From an uncultured Ruminiclostridium sp. (lineage in GTDB: Bacteria > Bacillota > Clostridia > Oscillospirales > Ruminococcaceae): 54,902 nt of DNA. The stretch spans positions 1 to 54,902 of the forward strand of contig CALXIO010000016.1 in the NCBI GenBank assembly GCA_944388385.1, given 5' to 3'. Both the position numbers and the translations under genes were made by a program. The notes beneath the pieces were generated by a model that saw only the letters and a list, made by a program, of their open reading frames with translations, ran no database searches and was not told where the DNA came from. This document shows positions 45,562 through 53,243 of this stretch, piece by piece (within the stretch, counting starts at the first letter, position 1; each line of letters opens with the position of its first letter).

Positions 45562-45637
45562 TGGAGCTAATACCCGGATTCGAACCGGGGACCTCATCCT
45601 TACCAAGGATGTGCTCTGCCGACTGAGCCATATTAGC
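45562..45637 (-). tRNA. tRNA-Thr(GGU)
   Basis: 76 bases on the minus strand. Acceptor GCTAATA pairs with TATTAGC; the D arm is GCTC/GAGC, the anticodon stem CATCC/GGATG with loop TTGGTAA (anticodon GGU, threonine), and the T arm CCCGG-TTCGAAT-CCGGG. Discriminator U and an encoded CCA (45562-45564). All four arms pair fully. Own promoter upstream and a terminator downstream. Confidence 0.95.
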
Positions 45638-45657
45638 ATTACTCCTGACGGTTATTT

Positions 45658-45686
45658 ATTATATCATAAATAATAATAATTGTCAA
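45658..45686 (-). promoter_or_regulatory. SigA-type promoter of tRNA-Thr
   Basis: Minus-strand TTGACA (45681-45686), 17-base spacer, TATAAT (45658-45663): both hexamers perfect, fitting a strongly transcribed stable RNA. Confidence 0.88.
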
Positions 45687-45700
45687 GAGTTTTTTAAAAA

Positions 45701-46072
45701 TTATTCGGATTTACTTTTTGCGTGCTGCTTTATAGCCTCAAAGCTTTCCTCGCTTATAACGTGCTCTATACGACAGGCGTCCTCCTGGGCGATTTTTTCG
45801 TCCACCCCTATTCTTACAAGCCATTGTGTAAGTAATGTATGACGCTCATACATCTTATCCGCTATTTCCTGCCCCTTTTTTGTAAGGGTAATATAGCCCT
45901 TACCGTCCACATCCACATAGCCGTTATTTTTTAGATTTTTGATAGCTACGCTGATGCTGGGCTTTGAATAGCCGAAATAATTCACTATATCAATGGAACG
46001 CACCTCTCCCATTTGCTTATGGAGAATGTGTATGGATTCAAGATAATCCTCTGCTGATTCTTTAATTCTCAT
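45701..46072 (-). CDS. MntR/DtxR-family metal-dependent regulator
   Basis: 123 residues with an N-terminal winged helix (RSIDIVNYFGYSKPSISVAIKNLKNNGYV, then ITLTKKGQEIA) and a dimerisation helix set with metal ligands: EDYLE near residue 9, ERHTLL and DACRIEHVISEE. The Asp in EDYLE, where DtxR has Met, is the MntR arrangement, so manganese is the likely signal. It lacks the DtxR SH3 domain. The start MRIKES at 46072 follows AAAGGGTGATAAG. No transporter lies next to it; targets unknown. Confidence 0.85.
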   Translation of the reverse strand: MRIKESAEDYLESIHILHKQMGEVRSIDIVNYFGYSKPSISVAIKNLKNNGYVDVDGKGYITLTKKGQEIADKMYERHTLLTQWLVRIGVDEKIAQEDACRIEHVISEESFEAIKQHAKSKSE

Positions 46073-46101
46073 CTTATCACCCTTTCGATTTTGCTTATTA
46101 C

Positions 46102-46130
46102 AGTATACCATATATTATAAGACAATGCAA
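46102..46130 (-). promoter_or_regulatory. SigA-type promoter of the MntR-like gene
   Basis: Minus-strand TTGCAT (46125-46130), 17-base spacer, TATACT (46102-46107). Confidence 0.65.
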
Positions 46131-46154
46131 CCTTTTTTTAGAATTTTCTTCTTA

Positions 46155-46183
46155 TTGACAACTTTTCTTTTATGGGGTAAAAT
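46155..46183 (+). promoter_or_regulatory. SigA-type promoter of the C39-like gene
   Basis: TTGACA (46155-46160), 17-base spacer, TAAAAT (46178-46183). Confidence 0.75.
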
Positions 46184-46204
46184 ATTTTCAAAGGATGTGA
46201 TTTT

Positions 46205-46561
46205 ATGCTTTCTTATATACATGAGCCTACCGATCTTCAATGCGGACAGGCTGTAATTGCCATGGTGTGTAATGTTTCCGTTGATGAGGTGATCGCCTTA
46301 CTTAATAATGACAGGGAAACTAACTTAAAGGAAATGAAACAGGCATTTTCCCATTACGGCTTTAAGTTATCAGACATAAGAAAAGAAGCCACTTCAAAAA
46401 ATGACCTTCCGAAAACTGCTTTACTGAGCCTTGAAACTCCAAGGTGCTGGCATTGGTCCCTTTATCATGAGGGGGTATTTTATGACCCTGAACATGGGGT
46501 AATGGAAGATTTTCCTGTCTGTAACAGAAAATATTACTGGGAAATAGTAAAGGGCGGATAA
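46205..46561 (+). CDS. Small C39-like cysteine peptidase-fold protein
   Basis: 118 residues. TDLQCGQAVIAMVCNVSVDEVIALL has the Gln-x-Cys layout of the C39/papain-like active site, and CWHWSLYHEGVFYDPEHGV supplies a His and Asp block like that of C39 and C39_2 proteins. There is no signal peptide and no transporter domain, so it is a stand-alone cytosolic form. RBS AAAGGATGTGATTTT before ATG 46205. Whether it is an active peptidase is unproven. Monocistronic, with its own promoter and terminator. Confidence 0.65.
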   Translation: MLSYIHEPTDLQCGQAVIAMVCNVSVDEVIALLNNDRETNLKEMKQAFSHYGFKLSDIRKEATSKNDLPKTALLSLETPRCWHWSLYHEGVFYDPEHGVMEDFPVCNRKYYWEIVKGG

Positions 46562-46577
46562 ACCGCCCTTATTTTTA
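46550..46577 (+). terminator. Terminator after the C39-like gene
   Basis: AAGGGCGG / CCGCCCTT with an ATAAA loop, then ATTTTTATT. It includes the stop codon and touches the end of the convergent fusion gene. Confidence 0.8.
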
Positions 46578-48116
46578 TTCAAATTTTTCCTTTACCCTTT
46601 TAAGGCTGTCAACTATCTTTATATGCTGAGGACAATGGCTTTCGCATTGTTTACATTCTATGCAGTCCCCTGCCTTGCCGAAGGTTTTGGTATATTCCTT
46701 ATATTCCTCCATAAGGGCTTTGGTATCCGGGTTTTCCTCTGCCAGCTTATTATAAAGCTCGAAATAATCCGGGATAGAGATATTCTGGGGGCATCCGTCA
46801 ACACAATATCTGCACTTTGTACAGGCTATTGCAATAGAGGAATTTATTATATCCGCCGCCTTAAAGCACAGCTTTATTTCTTCATCATTAAGGGGCTTGA
46901 AATTTTCCATATAGAAGGTGTTATCCCTTAGCTGTGACAGATTGCTCATGCCGGAAAGCACCATAATTACCCCCTCAAGGCTTGCGGCATATCTTACCGC
47001 CCAGGAAGCAACGCTTAAATTTCCGTCAGCCTTATTAAATAAGGATTTTACCGCATCCGGCACATTGGCAAGAACGCCGCCCTTTACAGGCTCCATTACT
47101 ATTATCTCCTTGCCGTGCTTTCTTGCCACCTCATAACAAAGTCTGGACTGAACATAGGGGTTTTCCCAGTCAAGGTAGTTTATCTGAAGCTGTACAAATT
47201 CCGTTTCGGGATGCTCAGTTAAGATTTTATCCAGTACCTTTGCATTGTCATGGAAGGAAAAGCCTAACTTTTTGATTTTGCCCTCCGCCTTTTTCTTTAA
47301 AGCAAACTGAAATCCCTCAAGGCGCTGGGTGGTAGCGTAATTGTCTGTATTAAGACAATGGAGAAGATAATAGTCAAAGTACCCTGCCCCGGTTTTCTCT
47401 AACTGCTCGTTGAAAATCCGTTCAAGGTCATCCTTTTCCTTTAAATACATGGTGGGCATTTTTGTAGCCAGCTTAAAACGGCTTCTTTCGTATCTGTCCA
47501 CAAGTACCTCTTTAATTACATTTTCGCTTTTATATTCGTGATACATATAGGCGGTATCAAAATAGGTAAAGCCCTTTTCTATAAATTCATCCACCATTTT
47601 GCATATCTGCTCTTTGTCAAAGCTGGTCTGGTCATTCCCGTCAAGAAGGGGAAGTCGCATAAATCCAAAGCCTAATTTTTTCATACTCTCTCCTTTTTTA
47701 CTCATAAGCTCATTTCGTTTTGAAAGTAAAAGCCCAAAGGCAATTTCTTCATCGGTAATATCAGCTACCGTCATTTCCATGGGGCAAATGCCGTCACCCT
47801 TGCGGTTTATTATCCTCTCACAAAGGGTGTTATATTCTGCGGGAATACTCCTTGCTTTAAGGTAGTTAAGGCCTGTGTTACTCATTACTTCCCCATAAAC
47901 AGCTATTATTCCTGCCTTTGAAAAAAGCATTGCCGCCGCCTTGCCTACGATTTTATCCGCCACACAAAAGCCTTTAAGATCAATTTTGCCGGAAATAAAA
48001 TCAAGAATGGGGGATATTCCCTTTTTGTCGCTTGTGATTACCTTATCGCCCTTTACTAAAACGCAGGTGTGATTTTCCTTTTCAAGAATGGTTTTCGCTC
48101 TTATTAAATCATTCAT
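46575..48116 (-). CDS. DUF1893 domain fused to ferredoxin-type aldo/keto reductase
   Basis: About 513 residues. Residues 1-140 (LIRAKTILEKENHTCVLVKGDKVI to FGLLLSKRNEL) are DUF1893, a cytidine-deaminase-like fold of unknown role. From MKKLGFGFMRLPLL the rest is an aldo/keto reductase barrel (FDTAYMYHE, catalytic Tyr; KLATKMP; EPVKGG), ending in two Fe-S clusters (CTKCRYCVDGCP and CIECKQCESHCP). The AKR Met at 47682-47684 has its own site, AAAAAAGGAGAGAGT, and would give a normal 369-residue enzyme, so two products are possible. The first ATG overlaps the upstream stop (ATGAATGA). Confidence 0.85.
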   Translation of the reverse strand: MNDLIRAKTILEKENHTCVLVKGDKVITSDKKGISPILDFISGKIDLKGFCVADKIVGKAAAMLFSKAGIIAVYGEVMSNTGLNYLKARSIPAEYNTLCERIINRKGDGICPMEMTVADITDEEIAFGLLLSKRNELMSKKGESMKKLGFGFMRLPLLDGNDQTSFDKEQICKMVDEFIEKGFTYFDTAYMYHEYKSENVIKEVLVDRYERSRFKLATKMPTMYLKEKDDLERIFNEQLEKTGAGYFDYYLLHCLNTDNYATTQRLEGFQFALKKKAEGKIKKLGFSFHDNAKVLDKILTEHPETEFVQLQINYLDWENPYVQSRLCYEVARKHGKEIIVMEPVKGGVLANVPDAVKSLFNKADGNLSVASWAVRYAASLEGVIMVLSGMSNLSQLRDNTFYMENFKPLNDEEIKLCFKAADIINSSIAIACTKCRYCVDGCPQNISIPDYFELYNKLAEENPDTKALMEEYKEYTKTFGKAGDCIECKQCESHCPQHIKIVDSLKRVKEKFE

Positions 48117-48663
48117 AGTATTTTTTAAGTCCGTCTGTCTTTTGTGCAAGGTAGGGTATTACTGCCCACTGGATAACAGTTCCTATAAGTCCGGCGGTGA
48201 TAAATGAGAAGATTGCGCCGGGCTTTACAAAATCATCTGCAAAAATATAAAGTCCTGCCGCCATAGCTCCCATTCTTACAAGTCTGCCTCCTGCCTGGGC
48301 TATAAGCACCTTTGCAAAAGTGTTAAGCTTTGCCTTGGATAAAAATCCGCAGATAAGACCATAAGCCATAAGCTCTGCCACCATGTATGGCACCATTCCG
48401 GGTGCAGGCATTCCTGCTATAAGATAGCTTACCACCGGGCTTAGTACACCGGTTACGGCACCTGCCACAGGTCCTGCTGTAAGTCCTGCTAAAAATACAG
48501 GAATGTGCATAGGTAAAAGTGCTGTACCCAAAGCCGCCCCTGTGCCGGATATTACCCCTAAGGCATGGAATATCTGGGGTAATGCCACCGCTGAAATAAT
48601 TGATACAAGAATAAGAATAATTCTTGCGGTAATGTTTTTTCTGCTTAATGAAATTGTACTCAT
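48109..48663 (-). CDS. ECF-transporter S component
   Basis: 184 residues with about six helices. LLPMHIPVFLAGLTAGPVAGAVTGVLSPVVSYLIAGMP and YMVAELMAYGLICGFL are typical of ECF substrate-binding proteins that use a shared energising module encoded elsewhere. These resemble vitamin-type S components, but the ligand cannot be read from the sequence. RBS CGGAGGTCAGAT before ATG 48663. Coupled to the DUF1893-reductase gene, which may act on the imported compound (inference). Confidence 0.82.
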   Translation of the reverse strand: MSTISLSRKNITARIILILVSIISAVALPQIFHALGVISGTGAALGTALLPMHIPVFLAGLTAGPVAGAVTGVLSPVVSYLIAGMPAPGMVPYMVAELMAYGLICGFLSKAKLNTFAKVLIAQAGGRLVRMGAMAAGLYIFADDFVKPGAIFSFITAGLIGTVIQWAVIPYLAQKTDGLKKYYE

Positions 48664-48694
48664 ATCTGACCTCCGTTTGCTATTTTACATATAT

Positions 48695-48724
48695 AGTATA
48701 CCTTATTTACTACACACAGTGCAA
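48695..48724 (-). promoter_or_regulatory. SigA-type promoter of the ECF/DUF1893-reductase operon
   Basis: Minus-strand TTGCAC (48719-48724), 18-base spacer, TATACT (48695-48700). Confidence 0.6.
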
Positions 48725-48782
48725 GGGGTTTTTATATAAAAAAATATAATAAATCTATCAAATTGAATTTTTACCAAAAAGA

Positions 48783-48810
48783 AAAGAGTCTTGAAAACTC
48801 AAAACTCTTT
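48783..48810 (-). terminator. Terminator after the Cna-B-like secreted gene
   Basis: AAAGAGTCTTGA / TCAAAACTCTTT with an AAAC loop and one mismatch; on the minus strand TCTTTTTGG follows. It touches the stop codon of the gene at 48812. Confidence 0.75.
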
Positions 48811-48811
48811 C

Positions 48812-49231
48812 TTAAAATATGAAATTGTATTCGTTTACAGGTTTTGTGCCTTCGGCACAGCCATATTCAGTAACACGGTATCTGCCAACAGGGATATTGC
48901 CTATTACAATGTTGCCGTTAGCGTCAAGACTGAATACACCATCTGCCGCTGAACCTGTCTGCCAGTTTCCTTCTGTTTGCTGTAACTTAGCGTGTGTTGA
49001 AGCATAACGAGTAGCTTTTCCTATGCTACCGTCCGACTTATAGTAGATGTAGTCGTAATTGTACTTATCGGCGTAAGTCTTACCATCAGAACCGACAAAA
49101 TCACCTATCATTGCCGCATACACGGTATCGCCCTTGCCCCATTCAGCCGCTAATGTCTGAATAGGAAGCGCTACCAACATCATAATACTTGCCAAAAGCA
49201 AGCTTGTCAGCTTTTTGAATTTGTTTTTCAT
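48812..49231 (-). CDS. Small secreted protein with Cna-B/SpaA-like C-terminus
   Basis: 139 residues. A signal peptide (KKLTSLLLASIMMLVALPIQTLAA) is followed by AAMIGDFVGSDGKTYADKYNYDY and a C-terminal block, GVFSLDANGNIVIGNIPVGRYRVTEYGCAEG, that fits one repeat of Cna-B/SpaA prealbumin-like domains (the G-x-Y-x-V-x-E edge). There is no sortase motif or anchor, so it is secreted or a subunit. RBS AAGAAAGGAAATCAGT. It lies after a terminator from the SH3-type gene, with no clear promoter of its own. Confidence 0.7.
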   Translation of the reverse strand: MKNKFKKLTSLLLASIMMLVALPIQTLAAEWGKGDTVYAAMIGDFVGSDGKTYADKYNYDYIYYKSDGSIGKATRYASTHAKLQQTEGNWQTGSAADGVFSLDANGNIVIGNIPVGRYRVTEYGCAEGTKPVNEYNFIF

Positions 49232-49269
49232 ACTGATTTCCTTTCTTGATTTGTATTTGTATATATAAA

Positions 49270-49298
49270 AAAGCAGTCCTACGGGTGTGGACTGCTTT
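49270..49298 (-). terminator. Second terminator between the SH3-type and Cna-B-like genes
   Basis: AAAGCAGTCC / GGACTGCTTT with a nine-base loop, then TTTTATATA on the minus strand. Confidence 0.82.
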
Positions 49299-49334
49299 GG
49301 ATTTTCATATTCAGTTAACTTTCAGAAAAAGAAA

Positions 49335-49361
49335 AAGAGCCTTGAATAAATCAAAGCTCTT
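49335..49361 (-). terminator. Terminator just after the SH3-type gene
   Basis: AAGAGCCTTGA / TCAAAGCTCTT with an ATAAA loop, then TTTCTTTTTC on the minus strand. Two terminators in tandem separate this gene from the next. Confidence 0.75.
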
Positions 49362-49379
49362 AATGTGTATTATGATATT

Positions 49380-50288
49380 TTACGGGTATCTTGGATTGCC
49401 ATCGTCACCTGCTTGACAACGCAGAAAATATATTGCATAGCCTTCGATGCTGTTGCCGTTTTCGTCTTTCTTTAAATCCGGTATGGTTTCGATGTATACC
49501 TTGAAGTAATCGCCTTTTTTCATTTGACACCAAATAAAATTGGCTTCAGCAATTTCGTTTACATTTCTTTTTATGATATTTGTATTCATATCTTTTGAAA
49601 TGACTGTTGGGGCACTCCATGAACTGCCTTCGGGCGTCCAGTTTGGATCATCATCATTTATGAGTCCGTAATTGTTTACAGCGTCATTAACTATAACCTG
49701 TTTTATTGCTTCAAGGTCGAACGGATATTCATATATCGACTTCGGCTTGCTTTCCTGCTTCTTTGTTGTGGAGGTCGCAGGCTTAGGTGCTTCAGCTTTC
49801 TTTGTGGTTGTTGTAGTCTGAGCTACCTTATTATCGCTCAGATAGTCGCTGTGCATAAAGCTGCCGTCAGAGAGCTTGAAATAACCTGTGTCGGTATTGG
49901 CTGTTACCGTGACTTTATCATTCACGCTGTACAGCTTAACTGTGTCAGCGCCGAGTACAGCTTTCTTACGGCTGTAGCAGTCGGTGTTGACGTACTTTGT
50001 ACCGCTTGCCTTGCTCTCCGTCCATTCGGGTGTGGGCTTTGTTGTGGCGGCGGTTGTTGTCGTTGCCGGCTTTGGCTTTGCCGTTGTTACCGCTTTTGTG
50101 GTGGTAGTGGTTGTTGTTTCAGCAGGAGCAGTAGCTTCAGTTTCGGAAGGCTTAGTTGTAGTAGTATCGGAAGGCTTGGGGGTAGTTGCTTCAGCAGGAA
50201 CAGTAGCAGGAGTTTCGGGCTTCTCTGTTGCCGCTTCGGTAGTTGTGCTTTCAGTTTCTTCCTTGGTTTCAGAGCTATCAACAGTCAT
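49380..50288 (-). CDS. C-terminal part of a frameshifted SH3-type lipoprotein
   Basis: 302 residues with no credible start: the first Met (MTVDSS) lies in mid-sequence and lacks a ribosome site. It reads as the continuation of the lipoprotein at 50285-50467. First comes a Thr/Pro/Glu-rich linker of about 90 residues, then YVNTDCYSRKKAVLGADTVKLYSVND and FKLSDGSFMHSDYLSDNK, resembling a bacterial SH3 wall-binding domain; a second Thr/Lys linker; and a unique C-terminal domain (YEYPFDLEAIKQVIVNDAVNN to FLRCQAGDDGNPRYP). The joined protein would be a surface lipoprotein of about 370 residues. The linker's base composition is strikingly biased. Confidence 0.7.
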   Translation of the reverse strand: MTVDSSETKEETESTTTEAATEKPETPATVPAEATTPKPSDTTTTKPSETEATAPAETTTTTTTKAVTTAKPKPATTTTAATTKPTPEWTESKASGTKYVNTDCYSRKKAVLGADTVKLYSVNDKVTVTANTDTGYFKLSDGSFMHSDYLSDNKVAQTTTTTKKAEAPKPATSTTKKQESKPKSIYEYPFDLEAIKQVIVNDAVNNYGLINDDDPNWTPEGSSWSAPTVISKDMNTNIIKRNVNEIAEANFIWCQMKKGDYFKVYIETIPDLKKDENGNSIEGYAIYFLRCQAGDDGNPRYP

Positions 50289-50467
50289 ATCGGTTTCAGA
50301 CTGGGAATTGCTTTCTGATATTTCGGTTGTCGCTTTATATCACTAACAACTTCTTCTAATTCTGCGGGGGATAATCTATTGCATCCTACACAACCCGTTA
50401 AAGTTGCCGCTATGATGACTGCAACGATTATAGCTTTCTTCTTGTTAAACTTCTTTTCACTTGCCAT
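50285..50467 (-). CDS. N-terminal part of a frameshifted SH3-type lipoprotein
   Basis: 60 residues from MASEKKFNKKK. The lipobox is AATLTGC, with the lipidated Cys near residue 26, and the sequence goes to EEVVSDIKRQPKYQKAIP before a stop. After GATATAAAG (about 50335-50343) the neighbouring frame reads ATTEISESNSQSETD and continues into the gene at 49380-50288, so one A appears to be missing. RBS AAAGGAGAATAATT and a promoter at 50512-50540 are intact. It is either real decay or an assembly error; a programmed shift is unlikely because the site is not slippery. Confidence 0.7.
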   Translation of the reverse strand: MASEKKFNKKKAIIVAVIIAATLTGCVGCNRLSPAELEEVVSDIKRQPKYQKAIPSLKPI

Positions 50468-50511
50468 AATTATTCTCCTTTCGTGAATAGTTATCATATT
50501 TGTTTAAGTAT

Positions 50512-50540
50512 ATTATAAAGGAAGATTTCGAGAAAATCAA
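50512..50540 (-). promoter_or_regulatory. SigA-type promoter of the SH3-type lipoprotein gene
   Basis: Minus-strand TTGATT (50535-50540), 17-base spacer, TATAAT (50512-50517). Just upstream at 50541-50584 are repeated GGG/CCC blocks, including two TGGGT copies 23 bases apart. Confidence 0.75.
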
Positions 50541-50673
50541 CCCCATACTCGAAAAATGGGTCGTTTTGTACCCTTTTTTTGGGTGAAAAATATTCTCTAT
50601 TTTCCCCTTCTATTATGATTGTACAAAAAAACTCCAAAATTTCTTATGGAATGATAACTTTTTTGAAAAAAGT

Positions 50674-51080
50674 TCAATTATTGCGTCCAGAAGCAATCAA
50701 AAAACCGTTATAAGCTGTCCTTTCGGTTTCTTCAAGAATGCTGTTACAATCTTGCTTGCTCAAACTCCCTGTTACCTTGAAACATACTTTACAGATGTAC
50801 ATTCCATCTGCTATGTAGTGGTAGTATGAGTTTGAGTGTTGGTTTAAGTAGGCAATCTTGCTTAACATATCTTCATCGCACTTTTTAAGCGGATAAAGAT
50901 ACACGATATACAGCCTGTCATCCTCAAAGGTAGTCTGAAGAAAAAACTCCTTGTAAGTTCCGTAGATTGTATCTTATAGCTCTCTACATTTGTAATAAGA
51001 CTTTCCGAAATTTCGTATCGGTGCAGATAAGCTCCTTTTCGTTTGAATTCACAGATAAATTTTTCAGTTTTAACGTTTCG
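50674..51080 (-). pseudogene. Frameshifted remnant of an unknown cytosolic protein
   Basis: The reading 50674-50904 (VYLYPLKKCDED to LIASGRNN) extends upstream in the same frame to IYGTYKEFFLQTTFEDDRL, with no start codon and a stop just before. In a second frame the sequence further upstream reads KTEKFICEFKRKGAYL then HRYEISESLITNVESYK, ending where the first begins (about 50974). Together they give a plausible protein of some 135 residues with one base lost at TATAAG. A stop precedes the first segment too, and no ATG is seen. No family recognised. It lies between the lipoprotein and the sensor kinase. Confidence 0.5.
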
Positions 51081-51131
51081 TTAAAACTCGATTTTCTTTT
51101 TTATTCCGCTTCTTTGAATTGAGAAAAAATA

Positions 51132-51167
51132 GCAAAACCACTACCTTGATTTAGGGTAGTGGTTTTG
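51132..51167 (-). terminator. Terminator after the sensor kinase gene
   Basis: Fourteen-base stem GCAAAACCACTACC / GGTAGTGGTTTTGC with an eight-base loop; on the minus strand it is followed by TATTTTTTC. Confidence 0.9.
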
Positions 51168-51180
51168 CATAAATGAGATT

Positions 51181-52473
51181 TCAGATTTTTAAAGTAATAT
51201 CCACAGAGAACACACCGTCATTTTGCGAACTGATGAATTCTCCGTCATAATGATTTACAGCGTTCTTAACATTGCTAATACCGAAGCCGTGGTGTTCTTT
51301 ATCAAGCTTTGTTGTAATAAGGTTACCATTAACAGTACCGCTATACGGATTTCGTATTGAAATAAGCTGATAACCTTGTTGCTTTTTCAAATCTACTGTT
51401 ATTTCACTTGGCTCGGAAAGCTTTGAGCAAGCTTCAATTGCGTTGTCAAGAAGATTTGAAAATATAGTGCAGACATCAATGGGATTAATGCTGTCAGAAA
51501 AAATACCCTTTGGTATAATCCGAATATTCAGCTTTTCGGCTTCTGCGATTTTATCAGAAATAATAGCGTCAAGGATATGATTGCCTGATTCAAAAGTAGG
51601 GTTTGAAATTATCTCAGCATTTGACAATTCCGTTATATATTCTTCTGCTTCAGTATTCTTTCCCGATTGAATCAAAGAACGAATACATTTCATATGATTT
51701 AGATAGTCGTGACGAAAAGAGTGATATTCTTTTCTCATCGTATCAATTGCCTCATAATGTGCAATTTGATTTTTAATCTGCTTCTCCAATAATGCAGAAG
51801 TGTCCTCGAAATACTTTTTTGAAGCGCTGCTGATAAGGAAAATGATCATAATTACAAATATCAGCACAACAAACAGTACAAGGAAGAATACTGTAATATT
51901 CTTTTGTTCATCAATTTGTACCGTATCAAAGGTTATCAGTGATATGATCCCCTCCAGTACAAAAGCACATAGCAGAACCAATACTGCAACCGATTTCGGT
52001 ATCAGCTTAAATCCAAATTTAATATTTCGTGTAATTCTGTTGTTTTGCTTATGTATGTAATATATGGACAACAGCAAGCCTATCTGCCAGACAACCGAAA
52101 CGGTATTATCGATAATAGCTTCATTGACATTTTCAGAAAACTGTGTTGCCGCCCAGTAAATACAGCTTTGAAGTAATGAATCTATCGAAAGAAACAGTAA
52201 CGGTAGATAAAACAGATTTAAAGTGAACTTGCGAGAGAAGAAGAAAGGAATAATTACAAATCTTATGTAATATATACTGAGCAAAACAATCTGTATCGGT
52301 ATTGCACTCTGGGGAAAATATAATGAAAAACACAATCCAAGTGCAGAGTGTATTACATAAATCGGAAAAAACTTTTTCAACCGAAGTATCTCGGAAGAAT
52401 CGTGAAGTGTAAGACCAATGATAGTGACGAGCATCAGAAAGTCGGAAATTACAAACAAAATATTTGAAATCAT
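51181..52473 (-). CDS. AgrC-like sensor histidine kinase
   Basis: 430 residues. About six to seven N-terminal helices (ISNILFVISDFLMLVTIIGLTL through VFFLVLFVVLIFVIMIIFLIS), a coiled-coil linker, the phosphoacceptor in HSFRHDYLNHMK (His255) and a GHKL ATPase domain with NLLDNAIEACS and HHGFGISNVKNAV. This is the layout of AgrC/ComD-type kinases that sense secreted peptides. Its ATG overlaps the regulator stop (ATGA), so the regulator is translated first. No agrB or agrD homologue is adjacent in the window, so the signal is unknown. Confidence 0.9.
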   Translation of the reverse strand: MISNILFVISDFLMLVTIIGLTLHDSSEILRLKKFFPIYVIHSALGLCFSLYFPQSAIPIQIVLLSIYYIRFVIIPFFFSRKFTLNLFYLPLLFLSIDSLLQSCIYWAATQFSENVNEAIIDNTVSVVWQIGLLLSIYYIHKQNNRITRNIKFGFKLIPKSVAVLVLLCAFVLEGIISLITFDTVQIDEQKNITVFFLVLFVVLIFVIMIIFLISSASKKYFEDTSALLEKQIKNQIAHYEAIDTMRKEYHSFRHDYLNHMKCIRSLIQSGKNTEAEEYITELSNAEIISNPTFESGNHILDAIISDKIAEAEKLNIRIIPKGIFSDSINPIDVCTIFSNLLDNAIEACSKLSEPSEITVDLKKQQGYQLISIRNPYSGTVNGNLITTKLDKEHHGFGISNVKNAVNHYDGEFISSQNDGVFSVDITLKI

Positions 52474-53186
52474 TTTTCTAAACTCCGTGAGTTGTATCTT
52501 ATAATATACGCTTGAAAGGCTTTCTTAAAACTGCTCAGATATCTTTTTCCGATTGTGCCACGCTCCCCGTTGTCGAAATAAATTGTTGTATTGTCATGAT
52601 TATGAATATGAAGGAAATGCACAATACAGGATTTATGCGTTCTCATAAAGCTATCGGATAAAAGCAATGGCTCAAAGCTTTTGATATATTTACTGCTTAC
52701 ATATGTATTATCAACGGTTCGTACAACACAAGTTTTGCCCTGTGCCTCAACATATATTATTTCCGAAAGCCTTAATCTCAATGTTCCGTCATTGGTGTTC
52801 AGCAGTAAAAAATCATCGTTTTTAATTGATTTTATATATGCAGACAAAGCTTCGAACAGTTCCTGTTTATTTATAGGCTTTACAAGAAATCTGAATGTAT
52901 TGACCTCAAGGGTCTGGAACACTACCTGTGGAAAGCTGGTCAGAAAAATGATTGCAACATTGGTGTTTCGTCTTCTGAGAACTCGTGCGGTTTCCATTCC
53001 ATCCATACCGTCCATCTGATAGTCCATAAATACAGCGTCAAATTTTATCGGAGAGGCAAGAAGTTCACTGCCAGATGAAAAATATGTTGCTGATATGGTA
53101 TCGTTTATCATTCTGGAATATTCCATAAAGAGTTCATTCAATTCGTTAAACACAATTTTTTCATCGTCGCATACGGCGATATGCAT
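52470..53186 (-). CDS. AgrA-like LytTR response regulator
   Basis: 238 residues. The receiver domain has the acidic pair Asp7-Asp8, the phosphoacceptor Asp55 in VFMDYQMDGMDG and Lys in FLVKPIN; the LytTR DNA-binding domain follows (LSEIIYVEAQGKTCVVRT, DSFMRTHKSCIVHFLHI, SSFKKAF). The start MHIAVCDDE at 53186 follows GAGAGGTGGCTTCT; the frame is open for 29 more codons over the promoter. Such regulators bind pairs of 9-bp direct repeats. Likely targets are the nearby surface protein genes. Confidence 0.92.
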   Translation of the reverse strand: MHIAVCDDEKIVFNELNELFMEYSRMINDTISATYFSSGSELLASPIKFDAVFMDYQMDGMDGMETARVLRRRNTNVAIIFLTSFPQVVFQTLEVNTFRFLVKPINKQELFEALSAYIKSIKNDDFLLLNTNDGTLRLRLSEIIYVEAQGKTCVVRTVDNTYVSSKYIKSFEPLLLSDSFMRTHKSCIVHFLHIHNHDNTTIYFDNGERGTIGKRYLSSFKKAFQAYIIRYNSRSLEK

Positions 53187-53243
53187 AGAAGCCACCTCTC
53201 TTTCAGTTACTATTATACCATAACCGACTGGAAAAAACAAGCA

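Noticed and set aside
50285..50345. Programmed -1 frameshift in the SH3-type lipoprotein
   Set aside because: GATATAAAGCG is not a slippery heptamer and no pseudoknot is evident; simple base loss explains it better.
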